Below, piece after piece: positions 1 through 8,701 of a DNA stretch of 64,000 nucleotides. Below the pieces are notes generated by a model. The model did no database searches and had not been told where the DNA came from. It saw only the letters and a list, made by a program, of their open reading frames with translations. Source of the stretch: an uncultured Massilia sp. (GTDB lineage: Bacteria > Pseudomonadota > Gammaproteobacteria > Burkholderiales > Burkholderiaceae); NCBI GenBank assembly GCA_946481275.1, contig CAMLMV010000014.1, positions 73,463-137,462 on the forward strand. The letters are read 5' to 3'. The position numbers and the translations under genes were made by a program. How positions within the stretch are numbered: the stretch's first letter is position 1; the number at the start of each line of letters is the position of its first letter.

Positions 1-144
1 GCGTACTCGGTCGGGTATGCCAACGTCTCGTATTTCAACAAGCTGTTCAAGGAAGAATACGGGTGCACCCCGAAAGCCTTCCGCACGCTGGCGGACCAGC
101 AGGACCCGCCCGCCGAACATGCGCAGGAAACAGCGGCGCCCTGA
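1..144 (+). CDS. AraC-family regulator, C-terminal end only
   Basis: This is the last 47 codons of a gene cut by the left window edge. The visible residues include VGYANVSYFNKLFKEEYG followed by CTPKAFR, the second helix-turn-helix and signature of AraC/XylS activators. The same segment is almost identical in the membrane-anchored AraC regulator at 14561-15763, so the two are probably paralogues on either side of the sugar locus. The stop TGA is at 142-144. The sensor part lies outside the window, so a membrane-anchored architecture is only inferred from the paralogue. Confidence 0.85.
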   Translation, partial: AYSVGYANVSYFNKLFKEEYGCTPKAFRTLADQQDPPAEHAQETAAP

Positions 145-173
145 GTCAAGTCGTTGCGCAGGCAAGACACATC

Positions 174-215
174 GCAATTTTCATGTGTCGTGCTGGTGAT
201 TTTCAGAATTGTTGC
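174..215 (+). promoter_or_regulatory. Sugar-regulon tandem-repeat operator, copy a (upstream of TonB receptor)
   Basis: A core GCTGGTGATTTTCAGAATTG (192-211) is preceded by a related half-site ATTTTCATG (177-185), two helical turns upstream. The same arrangement recurs at 4954-4992, 14347-14381, 14292-14324 (minus) and 17338-17372. A further direct repeat, TCARAATTGTTGCA, occurs at 203-216 and 231-244. The element ends about 107 bp before the receptor start codon. Direct repeats about 22 bp apart are typical of AraC/XylS-family dimer binding; which regulator binds is not shown. Confidence 0.6.
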
Positions 216-321
216 ATTGGTTGCTCCTTATCAAAATTGTTGCACCGCCATTACGGGGTACTTGCCGTCTTTCGGCATTCCGATAAGAACGGACGCACAA
301 AAACGCAGAGGAGAATACCAA

Positions 322-3300
322 GTGAAGCAGTTTCAGAGAACCGCGATCGCCACCGGCGCAGCCCAGTTCGTGCTGATGGCCAGCGGGGCCATGTTCGCGC
401 ACGGCGCGCATGCCGCCGACGCAGCGAAGAAGGATGAGACGACCACGGTCGTCGTCGTGGGTCAGCGCGCCGCACTGGAATCGGCCGCCGCCCGCAAGAA
501 GAATGCGGACGAGATCGTCGACTCGATCGTCGCCGACGACATCGGCAAGCTGCCCGACAAGTCCGTGACCGAGGTGCTGCAGCGCGTCACCGGCATCACG
601 ATCGACCGCACCCTGAACCGCGTCGACCCGCAGCAGGGCGTCGGCGACGGCATCCAGCACTTCGCCGCCGAAGGCACGGGGGTGGCCATCCGCGGCCTGA
701 CGTACGTGCGCTCGGAACTGAACGGCCGCGATTCGTTCTCCGCGAACGGCGGCCGCTCCCTCAGCTTCGAGGACGTGCCGCCCGAGCTGATGACGGGCCT
801 GGACGTGTACAAGAACCCGTCGGCCGAGCAGATCGAAGGCGGCATCAGCGGCCTCGTGAACCTGCGTACGGCGCTGCCGTTCGACTACAAGGGCAGCAAG
901 GGCGCCGTGTCGGTGGAAGCGTCGCGTTCGCAACTCCGCGGCAAGAATGCGCCGGCGTTCTCCGGCCTGCTGTCCAACCGCTGGAACACGGACTACGGCC
1001 AGTTCGGCGCGCTGGTCGACGTCGCCCATTCGCGCATGCGCACGCGCAGCGACGGCACCAGCCTCAGTCCGTACATGCCGCGTACCAATGCCGTCGTGGG
1101 CGACAACAGCGGCGCCACGCGCTGGATCACGAACGGCGCCAGCTGGACCACCAATAACTTCGACCGCGACCGCGACGGCCTGTACGGCGCGCTGCAGTGG
1201 AAGAAGGACCGGCTGTCGTCCTACCTGACCTATTTCCGCTCGAAGTACGAGATGACCACGACGGAAACGTCGGTGTCCCAGAACACGACCCCGTCCTCGG
1301 CAATGCTGGACGCCGGCGCCGAATTCGACAGCCGCGGCGTGCTGCTGCGGGGCGTCGTGCGCGATCCGTCGAATCCGGGCGTCAGCATCGGTACCCAGAG
1401 CCGCATCGCGGCGCGCAAGTCCGATACGACCGACATCGCGTGGAACACGCAATGGCGCGCCACCGACCAATGGACCGTGACCGCCGACCTGCAGCATACG
1501 TCCGCCTCGTCGTACGGGTACGACAACACGCTGGGCACGGGCACGTTCCTGCCGAAGCTGACCACGAACCTGACCACGTCGCCGCCGACGCTGTCGTTCG
1601 ACGCCGCGGACACCGCCTACCTGGCCGATCCGAACCACTACTACTGGAGCTTCACCCAGGAACACCGCGACGAGTCGATCGCCACCCAGAACGCGGCCCG
1701 CCTGGACGCCAAGTTCACGTTCGACAGCACCGTGCTGAACGACCTGCGTTTCGGCGTGCGCTTCACCAACCGCGACGCGAATACGCGCTCGACGCACGAC
1801 AGCGACTGGGCCCAGATCTCGCAGACGTGGTCCGTCGATACCGCCGGCGGCGGCTGGCAGCCGCTCTCCGACTTCGCCTGGCTGAGCAAACCGAACCTGC
1901 GCCTGCCGAACGACGTCGCGATGGCACAGTTCGGGAACTTCTTCGGCGGCAAGGCCGGGATGCCGCCCGCCGTCGTCGTCCCGAACCAGGGGCTGCTGGC
2001 GGGCGGCCCGCCGGCGTCGTTCACCACCCTGCACAGCTTCACGCAGGCGGTCTGCAAGCAGCCGTGCTCGCAAACCTGGACCCCGGCCGCCTACGGCGAC
2101 GACAAGGGCCTGAACGGCCAGCATGAGAAGACCAAGGCCGCGTACGCGCAGCTGCGCTTCGGCGTCGACACCCTGCGCTTCCCCGTGGACGGCAACGTGG
2201 GCGTACGCGTCGTGCGTACCGACATGTCGGCGACCGGCTATACGCTGTTCGATCCGCCGCAGAACCCGCTGCCGGTGGTGCCGCTGATCCCGCGCCTGGC
2301 GGACAAGCGCGACTTCAACAACAAGTACACGAACGTCCTGCCCAGCCTGAACCTGCGCATGAAGGCCAGCGACGAGCTGCAGTTCCGCGCCGCGTACTCG
2401 AAAGGTTTGACGCGTCCGGACTTCTACCAGATGCAGGCCTACACGACGCTGGAACAGAAGGTGAACACGCACCAGGAAAACGGCAAGTCGGTGGTGGACT
2501 CCATCGATTACCAGGGCAGCGCGCGCGGCAATCCGACGCTCAAGCCCGTCACGTCGACGAACTTCGACCTGACGGCCGAGTACTACTTCGGCAAAGGCAA
2601 CTCGTTGACGCTGGCGCTGTTCAACAAGCGCCTGAAGGACATCATCATCGGCAAGACGTCGGCGTACACGGTGAACGACACGACGGGGACGCCGCACGAC
2701 TTCCTGATCACGTCGCCGGTCAACGGGGCGTCGGGCCGCCTGAACGGCGCGGAAATCGGCTACCAGCAGTATTTCGACAAGCTGCCTGGCCTGCTGTCGG
2801 GCTTCGGCGTGTCGGCCAACTACACGTACGTCGACAGCCGCCAGAACATGGGCAAGTCGCTGGTGAACGGCTGGTGCACGCCGAAGGGCACGCTGAACGC
2901 GAACCTCGCCCGCGATCTCTCCGGTTGCGACACGGACGGCCGCCTGCTGAACGCGGACAACACGCCGCTGATCGGGCTGTCGAAGAACTCGTACAACCTG
3001 GCCCTGCTGTATGACAAGGGCCCGTGGTCGGGTCGCCTGGCCTACAGCTGGCGCACGAAGTACCTGCAGGCCGTCAACGCCTTCGGCACGAACGGCACCG
3101 ACGGTATCGACGGCAATCCGAACAGCCCGACCTACCACCAGGGCAGTTCGGTGGGTTATGCGCTGCCGGTCTGGGGTGGTGCCTACGGCCAGCTGGACGC
3201 CGGCATCCACTACAACTTCGACGAGCACCTGAACATCTCGGTGGAAGCGTCCAACCTGACCAATGCGCTGTACAAGCAGTACATGCAGCAGAATATCGGC

Positions 3301-3366
3301 ATGATGGAACGTGGCAACTTCTACACGGGTCGCCGCTACACGGTGCGGATGGGCTACACTTTCTGA
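322..3366 (+). CDS. TonB-dependent outer-membrane receptor for carbohydrate oligomers
   Basis: This 1014-residue outer-membrane protein would bring oligosaccharides into the periplasm using TonB energy. The start is GTG at 322, preceded by a GAGGAG ribosome site at 309-314. It gives a signal peptide (residues 1 to about 31, ending AHAA), whereas the upstream in-frame ATG at 154 would include promoter sequence. A TonB-box-like TTVVVVGQR follows (about 41-49). The plug domain has the VDSIVADDIGKLPDKSV motif of the long carbohydrate receptors, and the chain ends in a beta-strand with terminal Phe (VRMGYTF). A strong terminator follows, then a halogenase and glycosidase genes, which places it in a polysaccharide utilisation locus. 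The substrate is inferred only from neighbours. Confidence 0.93.
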   Translation: MKQFQRTAIATGAAQFVLMASGAMFAHGAHAADAAKKDETTTVVVVGQRAALESAAARKKNADEIVDSIVADDIGKLPDKSVTEVLQRVTGITIDRTLNRVDPQQGVGDGIQHFAAEGTGVAIRGLTYVRSELNGRDSFSANGGRSLSFEDVPPELMTGLDVYKNPSAEQIEGGISGLVNLRTALPFDYKGSKGAVSVEASRSQLRGKNAPAFSGLLSNRWNTDYGQFGALVDVAHSRMRTRSDGTSLSPYMPRTNAVVGDNSGATRWITNGASWTTNNFDRDRDGLYGALQWKKDRLSSYLTYFRSKYEMTTTETSVSQNTTPSSAMLDAGAEFDSRGVLLRGVVRDPSNPGVSIGTQSRIAARKSDTTDIAWNTQWRATDQWTVTADLQHTSASSYGYDNTLGTGTFLPKLTTNLTTSPPTLSFDAADTAYLADPNHYYWSFTQEHRDESIATQNAARLDAKFTFDSTVLNDLRFGVRFTNRDANTRSTHDSDWAQISQTWSVDTAGGGWQPLSDFAWLSKPNLRLPNDVAMAQFGNFFGGKAGMPPAVVVPNQGLLAGGPPASFTTLHSFTQAVCKQPCSQTWTPAAYGDDKGLNGQHEKTKAAYAQLRFGVDTLRFPVDGNVGVRVVRTDMSATGYTLFDPPQNPLPVVPLIPRLADKRDFNNKYTNVLPSLNLRMKASDELQFRAAYSKGLTRPDFYQMQAYTTLEQKVNTHQENGKSVVDSIDYQGSARGNPTLKPVTSTNFDLTAEYYFGKGNSLTLALFNKRLKDIIIGKTSAYTVNDTTGTPHDFLITSPVNGASGRLNGAEIGYQQYFDKLPGLLSGFGVSANYTYVDSRQNMGKSLVNGWCTPKGTLNANLARDLSGCDTDGRLLNADNTPLIGLSKNSYNLALLYDKGPWSGRLAYSWRTKYLQAVNAFGTNGTDGIDGNPNSPTYHQGSSVGYALPVWGGAYGQLDAGIHYNFDEHLNISVEASNLTNALYKQYMQQNIGMMERGNFYTGRRYTVRMGYTF

Positions 3367-3388
3367 TAGCCGCCCCGTGAGTAATACG

Positions 3389-3422
3389 CCTCCCGCGACC
3401 GGGCCGGTCGCGGGAGGTTTTT
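3389..3422 (+). terminator. Rho-independent terminator after the TonB receptor
   Basis: A perfect 12-bp stem, CCTCCCGCGACC (3389-3400) with GGTCGCGGGAGG (3406-3417), encloses a 5-nt loop and is followed by five T residues. It lies between the receptor stop and the halogenase start. It should make the receptor more abundant than the downstream products. Confidence 0.9.
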
Positions 3423-3445
3423 GCATTTCCGAACTGGAGAAGATC

Positions 3446-4963
3446 ATGCCCGACAAGGCCATTCGTAAAATCGTCATCGTGGGCGGCGGCACCGCCGGCT
3501 GGATGACCGCCGCGCCGCTGGCGCTCAAGCTGGGCGCGTCGTGCGAGATCGTCCTCGTCGAGTCGCCGGAGATCGGCACCGTCGGGGTGGGCGAATCCAC
3601 GCTGCCGACGATCCGCTACTACAACCATGCGCTCGGCATCGACGGCGCCGACTTCGTCCGGCGCACGAAGGCCACGTTCAAGCTGGGCATCGACTTCCGC
3701 GACTGGGGGCATCTCGGCAACCGGTTCTTCCACGGCTTCAGCGATTTCGGTCCGGCCATCGAAAACCGCCCGGCCTTCATGTACTGGCTGCGCCTCGCGC
3801 GCGACAACCCGGACATGCCGTCGTACGAGGAATGGTCGATCTCGACGGCGATGGCGCACGACTACCGGTTCGTGCCGCCGCACGGCGACCAGCCCGGCCC
3901 CACCAATGCGTATTCGTACGCCTTCCAGTTCGACGCGGGCCTGTATGCCCAGTACCTGCGCGAGTACGCGATGGCGCGGGGCGTGCAGCGCGTGGAGGGC
4001 ACGGTCGGCGAGGTCGAGCAGCACCCGGAGACGGGCTTCATCACGGCCCTGCAACTGCGCGACGGCCGCCGCATCGAGGGCGATTTGTTTGTCGATTGCA
4101 CCGGGTTCCGCGGCCTGCTGATCGAAGGCGTGTACAAGGCCGGCTACGAGGACTGGAGCGCCATGCTGCCCTGTAACAGCGCCCAGGCCGTGCCCAGCGC
4201 GCTGGCCGACCGGCTCACGCCGTACACGCGTTCGACCGCGAAGAGCGCCGGCTGGCAGTGGCGCATTCCGCTGCAGCACCGCAACGGCAATGGCCACGTG
4301 TACTGCAATGCGTTCATGTCGGACGACGAGGCGGGGCGCGTCCTGCTGGACGGCCTGGACACGGAGCCGCTCGACACGCCGCGCCAGCTGCGCTTCACGA
4401 CGGGCCGGCGCCGCAAATCGTGGATCAAGAACTGCGTGGCGGTGGGCCTGTCGAGCGGCTTCCTCGAACCGCTCGAATCGACGAGCATCAACATCATCGA
4501 ACTGGCGGTCGGCTGGCTCATCCAGTATTTCCCGGACCGCGACTGCAACCCGGAACTGGCCGACGAATTCAACCGCCTCGTCGCGCAGCGCTACGAATTC
4601 GTGCGCGACTTCATCGTCCTGCACTACAAGCTGACGAACCGCACGGATTCCGAATTCTGGCGCTACTGCGCGAACATGACGATCCCCGATACGCTGCAGC
4701 ACCAGATCGACCTGTTCCGCACGTCCGGCCGCATCACCATCTACGACAAGGAAGGGTTCCAGGCCGATTCGTACGCGTCGATGATGCTGGGCCACGGCAT
4801 CCGCCCCGAGCGGACCGATCCGCTGATCGACCGCATGGACCAGGCGCGCCTGCTGGAGCACTTCCGCAAGGTGCACGCGACGATCCGGCAGGTGGTCGGC
4901 GCGATGCCGGACCACGCCGCGCTCGTGGCGCAGATCGCGGCGGAGCCGATGCGAAAATCGTAA
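3446..4963 (+). CDS. Flavin-dependent tryptophan-halogenase-family protein
   Basis: A 505-residue cytosolic protein of the flavin-dependent tryptophan halogenase family (PrnA/RebH fold). The FAD-binding GGGTAG lies at residues 13-18. Lys79 in ATFKLGI falls at the position of the catalytic lysine of PrnA. The family signature WxWxIP is present as WQWRIP (270-275), and the GFLEPLEST segment (338-346) carries the active-site Glu region. The start ATG at 3446 follows CTGGAGA; the open frame further upstream runs through the terminator and is unlikely to be translated. Such genes are common beside carbohydrate TonB receptors in Proteobacteria, where substrate and role are unknown. Free tryptophan halogenation is not implied. 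Confidence 0.88.
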   Translation: MPDKAIRKIVIVGGGTAGWMTAAPLALKLGASCEIVLVESPEIGTVGVGESTLPTIRYYNHALGIDGADFVRRTKATFKLGIDFRDWGHLGNRFFHGFSDFGPAIENRPAFMYWLRLARDNPDMPSYEEWSISTAMAHDYRFVPPHGDQPGPTNAYSYAFQFDAGLYAQYLREYAMARGVQRVEGTVGEVEQHPETGFITALQLRDGRRIEGDLFVDCTGFRGLLIEGVYKAGYEDWSAMLPCNSAQAVPSALADRLTPYTRSTAKSAGWQWRIPLQHRNGNGHVYCNAFMSDDEAGRVLLDGLDTEPLDTPRQLRFTTGRRRKSWIKNCVAVGLSSGFLEPLESTSINIIELAVGWLIQYFPDRDCNPELADEFNRLVAQRYEFVRDFIVLHYKLTNRTDSEFWRYCANMTIPDTLQHQIDLFRTSGRITIYDKEGFQADSYASMMLGHGIRPERTDPLIDRMDQARLLEHFRKVHATIRQVVGAMPDHAALVAQIAAEPMRKS

Positions 4964-4992
4964 TCGCGGCTGGCGGATTTCATAATTGCGGG
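4954..4992 (+). promoter_or_regulatory. Sugar-regulon tandem-repeat operator, copy b (upstream of GH29)
   Basis: The half-site AAAATCGTA (4954-4962) is followed after 6 bp by the core GCTGGCGGATTTCATAATTG (4969-4988) and CGGGC. The element overlaps the last codons of the halogenase gene and lies about 80 bp upstream of the GH29 start. It matches copy e on the other strand in both half-sites. Confidence 0.6.
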
Positions 4993-5001
4993 CGTCCGGG
5001 G

Positions 5002-5021
5002 CCACGGGCACCATCCCGTGG
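5002..5021 (+). other. Leader hairpin before the GH29 gene
   Basis: CCACGGG (5002-5008) and CCCGTGG (5015-5021) form a perfect 7-bp stem with a 6-nt loop. There is no T tract, so it is not an intrinsic terminator. It may stabilise or regulate the 5' end of the glycosidase transcript. Confidence 0.4.
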
Positions 5022-5072
5022 ATATACGAAGAGCCGCCCTGAGCGGCCGCCACCTACCTTGGAAAGATACCG

Positions 5073-6704
5073 ATGAAACGACGTGAACTCCTGCAGCACA
5101 TGGCGGCCGCCATCCCGGCGCTCGCCATGTCCCCCTATGCCGGCGCCGCCGGCGCCCGCGTGCCCATGGCCACCGGCCCGTTCGAGCCGACCTGGCCTTC
5201 GTTGTCGAAATACGAAACCCCGGACTGGTTCCGCAACGCGAAGTTCGGCATCTGGGCACACTGGGGCCCGCAATGCGAGCCCGAACACGGCGACTGGTAC
5301 GCGCGCGGCATGTACGAGGAGGGCAGCGATCACTATAAATACCACGTCGCGAAATACGGGCACCCGTCGAAGTTCGGCTTCAAGGACGTGATCCATCGCT
5401 GGAAGGCACAACGCTGGAATCCGGACGAACTCGTGGGCCTGTACAAGAAGGCCGGCGCGAAGTACTTCGTCGCGCTCGCGAACCACCACGACAACTTCGA
5501 CCTGTACAAGAGCCGCTACCAGCCCGAGTGGAATTCGACGAAGCTGGGACCGGGCAAGGACCTGGTCGGGGGCTGGCGCGACGCGGCCCGCAAGCACGGC
5601 CTGCGTTTCGGCGTCTCCGTGCACGCGGCGCACGCGTGGAACTGGTTCGAGACGGCGCAGGGCGCCGACAAGGCCGGCCCGCTGGCCGGCGTGCCGTACG
5701 ACGGCCGCCTGAAGAAGGCCGACGGCAAGGGCCAGTGGTGGAACGGCCTGGACCCGCAGGCGCTGTACGCACAGGACCACCCAGTCAGCCGCGACGGCGG
5801 CAGCAACGACCAGCGCTGGGCGTGGGGCGGCGGCGTCCTGCCGCCGGACAAGGCCTACGCGGACAAGCTGTACAACCGCACCGTCGACCTGCTCGACAAC
5901 TACGACCCCGACCTGGTCTATTACGACGACACCGTGCTGCCCCTGTATCCGGTCAGCGACATCGGCATGCGCCTGGCCGCGCACATGTACAACCGCAGCG
6001 TCGCGAAGCACGGCAAGGTGGAAGCGGTCGTCAACGGCAAGATCCTCGACGACGTGCAGCGCAAGTCGATGGTATGGGACATCGAGCGGGGCCAGAGCCC
6101 GCGCATCGAACCGCTGCCGTGGCAGACCTGCACCTGCATCGGCAGCTGGCACTACGACCGCCGCATCTACGACAACAAGTCGTACAAGAGCGCGCAGACG
6201 GTCGTGCACACCCTGATCGACATCGTCAGCAAGAACGGCAACCTGCTGCTGTCCGTGCCCGTGCGCGGCGACGGCACGATCGACGAGCAGGAACGCGCCA
6301 TCGTCGAGGAAATCGGCCGCTGGATGGCCGTCAACGGCGTGGGCATCTACGATTCGCGCCCGTGGGCGCTGTACGGCGAAGGACCGGTGGCGGAGGCGGC
6401 CGCGGCGCCGATGTCCGGCCCCGGCTTCAACGAAGGCAAGGGCAAGCCGTTCTCCGCCGCCGACATCCGCTTCACGGCCGGCAAGGACGCCGTGTACGCG
6501 TTCGTGATGGGCTGGCCGGAAGACGGCAAGGTGACCATCAAGTCGATGCGCGCGGGCGGCGAACACCTGAAGCAGGCCGTGTCGCGCGTCGAACTGGTCG
6601 GCGGCGGCGCGCTCGCGTTCCGCCAGACACCCGAAGGCCTGCAGGTCACGCTCCCGCAGCAGCGGGCCGCACTCCCGTATGCAATCGCTTTGAAAGTCGC
6701 CTGA
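5073..6704 (+). CDS. GH29 alpha-L-fucosidase, Tat-type signal
   Basis: A 543-residue glycoside hydrolase family 29 enzyme that would release L-fucose (or a related alpha-linked sugar) from oligosaccharides in the periplasm. The N-terminus has an Arg-Arg signal, MKRRELLQ, then a hydrophobic stretch to about residue 27. The family segments FGIWAHWGPQCEPEHGDWY (58-76) and LANHHDNFDLY (135-145) are present. The predicted nucleophile is Asp285 in DPDLVYYDD, which corresponds to the usual PDLIWFDG. The start follows TTGGAAAGATACC. It heads a compact run with GH97 (2-bp gap) and GH31 (start-stop overlap), so the three are likely cotranscribed under operator copy b. Confidence 0.88.
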   Translation: MKRRELLQHMAAAIPALAMSPYAGAAGARVPMATGPFEPTWPSLSKYETPDWFRNAKFGIWAHWGPQCEPEHGDWYARGMYEEGSDHYKYHVAKYGHPSKFGFKDVIHRWKAQRWNPDELVGLYKKAGAKYFVALANHHDNFDLYKSRYQPEWNSTKLGPGKDLVGGWRDAARKHGLRFGVSVHAAHAWNWFETAQGADKAGPLAGVPYDGRLKKADGKGQWWNGLDPQALYAQDHPVSRDGGSNDQRWAWGGGVLPPDKAYADKLYNRTVDLLDNYDPDLVYYDDTVLPLYPVSDIGMRLAAHMYNRSVAKHGKVEAVVNGKILDDVQRKSMVWDIERGQSPRIEPLPWQTCTCIGSWHYDRRIYDNKSYKSAQTVVHTLIDIVSKNGNLLLSVPVRGDGTIDEQERAIVEEIGRWMAVNGVGIYDSRPWALYGEGPVAEAAAAPMSGPGFNEGKGKPFSAADIRFTAGKDAVYAFVMGWPEDGKVTIKSMRAGGEHLKQAVSRVELVGGGALAFRQTPEGLQVTLPQQRAALPYAIALKVA

Positions 6705-6706
6705 AC

Positions 6707-8701
6707 ATGAAACACGTACACCTGATCCCGGCGCTCGTCGCCGTTGCCGCCGCCCTGCCGGCGCACGCCGCCACGCCGTACACGGTCGTCTCGCCCGACC
6801 ACCGCACCCGCATCGAACTCACCGCCACCGACGGCAAGCTGGAATACACGGTCATCCGCGACGGCGTGACCGTCATCGCGCAATCGCCCCTCGGCCTCTC
6901 CACGACCCAGGGCGCGCTGGACGGCACCACGCTGCGTGTTACCGGCGTCGAGAACAAGACCGTCGACGAGACGTGGCACCCCGTCGCGGGCAAGGCCGCC
7001 AGCGTGGCCGACCGCTACAGCCAGGTCGAGCTGCAGCTGGCCGGCAAGGACAAGCCGGTCAAGGTCAACCTCGTCGCCCGCGCCTACGACGACGGCGTCG
7101 CCTTCCGCTACGTGCTGCCGCGCCAGCAGGTCGCCGATCTCGACATCAAGGGCGAGGCCACGCGCTTCGACTTCCCGGCCGACTACCGCTGCTGGGGCTT
7201 CAACCCGGGCCGCTTCGACAGCTCGCACGAAGGCGAGTTCGATGCCGTGCCGGCATCCACGATCCGTCCGCACCACACGTTCGACGCGCCGCTCGTGTGC
7301 AAGACGGGCAACAAGAAAACGACGTTCGCCATCGCGGAAGCGGACAAGCGCGGCTATGCCGGCGCGTACTATTCCGGCCGCGGCGACGGCGGCCTGGGCG
7401 TCGCGGTCGTGCTGACGCCGCACTACGACGGCGACGTGCAGGTGCAGGGCCCGGCCGTCCGCACGACGCTGGCCGAAGCCCCCCTCGCCACGCCGTGGCG
7501 CGTGGTGATGGTGGCCGATACGCCGGGCGGCCTGACGCAATCCAGCCTGATCGCCACGCTGGGCAGCCCGTCGAAGATCGCGGACACCAGCTGGATCAAG
7601 CCGGGCAAGGCGTCGTGGGACTGGTGGAATGGCTGGGGCGTCGACATGCCGGGCGCCGGCGTCAACACCGCGACGTATAAAGCCTATACCGACTTCGCGG
7701 CCAGCCTGGGCCTCGACTACATCCTGATCGACGAAGGCTGGTACGAAGGCAGTTCCGAACAACCGCTGCCGTCCAATCCCTTGAAGCCGATCCCCGCGAT
7801 GGACATGAAGGAGATCATCGGGTACGCGAAGCAGAAGGGCATCGGCGTGTGGGTCTGGCTGCAGTGGAAGCAGCTCGACCGCCAGATGGACGACGCGTTC
7901 GCATTGTATGAATCGTGGGGCATCAAGGGCGTCAAGGTCGACTTCATGGACCGCACCGACCAGGACATGGTGGACTTCTACCACAAGATCCTGTCGAAGG
8001 CGGCGAAGCACCACCTGATGGTCGACCTGCACGGCGCGTATCCGCCGGACGGCTTGACGCGCACCTATCCGAACTACATGACGCAGGAAGGCGTGATGGG
8101 CGCCGAGTACAACAAGTGGAGCGCGCGCGTCACGGCGACCCACAACGTGACCCTGCCGTTCACGCGCATGATCCTGGGCCCGATCGACTACACGCCGGGC
8201 GGCTTCCGTTCGATCGCCGCGAAGGACTTCATGGGCCAGCGCCGCAACGTCAAGCCGTTCGTGCAGACGACGCGCGGCCAGGCCGTCGCGATGTACGTCG
8301 TGTACGATTCGCCGTTCGGCATGGTGGCCGACAGCCCGGACGCCTACCGCAACGCGGATGGCACCTGGGCCGACGGCGCGAAGTTCATCGGCGCCGTGCC
8401 GACCACGTGGGACGAGACCCGCGTGCTGGACGGCGACATCGGCCAGTACATCGTGACCGCCCGCCGCAAGGGCAGCACGTGGTACATCGGCGCGATGACG
8501 AACGAGTCGGGCCGCACGGTCGACGTGCCGCTGGACTTCCTGGCGCCGGGCGCGAATTATTCGGCCGAGATCCTGGAAGACGGCAAGGACCGCAACCACC
8601 TGGCCGCGCGCGGCACGCGCGTGACGGGCAAGAGCCGCCTGAAGCTCAAGCTCGCCGGCTCGGGCGGTGCCGTCGTCACGCTCACGCAAGCCGCGCAATG
8701 A
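6707..8701 (+). CDS. GH97 alpha-glycosidase (alpha-glucosidase or alpha-galactosidase)
   Basis: A 664-residue secreted family GH97 enzyme. The signal peptide (about 1-20) ends AHAA. The N-terminal GH97 beta-sandwich begins YTVVSPDHRTRIEL. The barrel contains DYILIDEGWY and GVWVWLQWKQ, then VKVDFMDRTDQDM, whose first Asp is at the position used as nucleophile by retaining GH97 alpha-galactosidases. A C-terminal beta-domain follows. The family includes inverting alpha-glucosidases and retaining alpha-galactosidases; I lean to the retaining type with low certainty. The length is normal for the family. The stop overlaps the next start (ATGATG), indicating translational coupling. Confidence 0.87.
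   Translation: MKHVHLIPALVAVAAALPAHAATPYTVVSPDHRTRIELTATDGKLEYTVIRDGVTVIAQSPLGLSTTQGALDGTTLRVTGVENKTVDETWHPVAGKAASVADRYSQVELQLAGKDKPVKVNLVARAYDDGVAFRYVLPRQQVADLDIKGEATRFDFPADYRCWGFNPGRFDSSHEGEFDAVPASTIRPHHTFDAPLVCKTGNKKTTFAIAEADKRGYAGAYYSGRGDGGLGVAVVLTPHYDGDVQVQGPAVRTTLAEAPLATPWRVVMVADTPGGLTQSSLIATLGSPSKIADTSWIKPGKASWDWWNGWGVDMPGAGVNTATYKAYTDFAASLGLDYILIDEGWYEGSSEQPLPSNPLKPIPAMDMKEIIGYAKQKGIGVWVWLQWKQLDRQMDDAFALYESWGIKGVKVDFMDRTDQDMVDFYHKILSKAAKHHLMVDLHGAYPPDGLTRTYPNYMTQEGVMGAEYNKWSARVTATHNVTLPFTRMILGPIDYTPGGFRSIAAKDFMGQRRNVKPFVQTTRGQAVAMYVVYDSPFGMVADSPDAYRNADGTWADGAKFIGAVPTTWDETRVLDGDIGQYIVTARRKGSTWYIGAMTNESGRTVDVPLDFLAPGANYSAEILEDGKDRNHLAARGTRVTGKSRLKLKLAGSGGAVVTLTQAAQ

Noticed and set aside
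154..321. N-terminal extension of the first TonB receptor from ATG at 154
   Set aside because: It would place the operator repeats inside the coding region and lose the signal peptide at the N-terminus; GTG at 322 has a GAGGAG site.
181..3600. Long antisense open frame opposite the TonB receptor (and similar ones at 12206-14440, 45752-49561, 60695-63520)
   Set aside because: These are shadows created by high G+C and codon bias; their translations are Arg/Ala/Val-rich with no domains and no ribosome sites.
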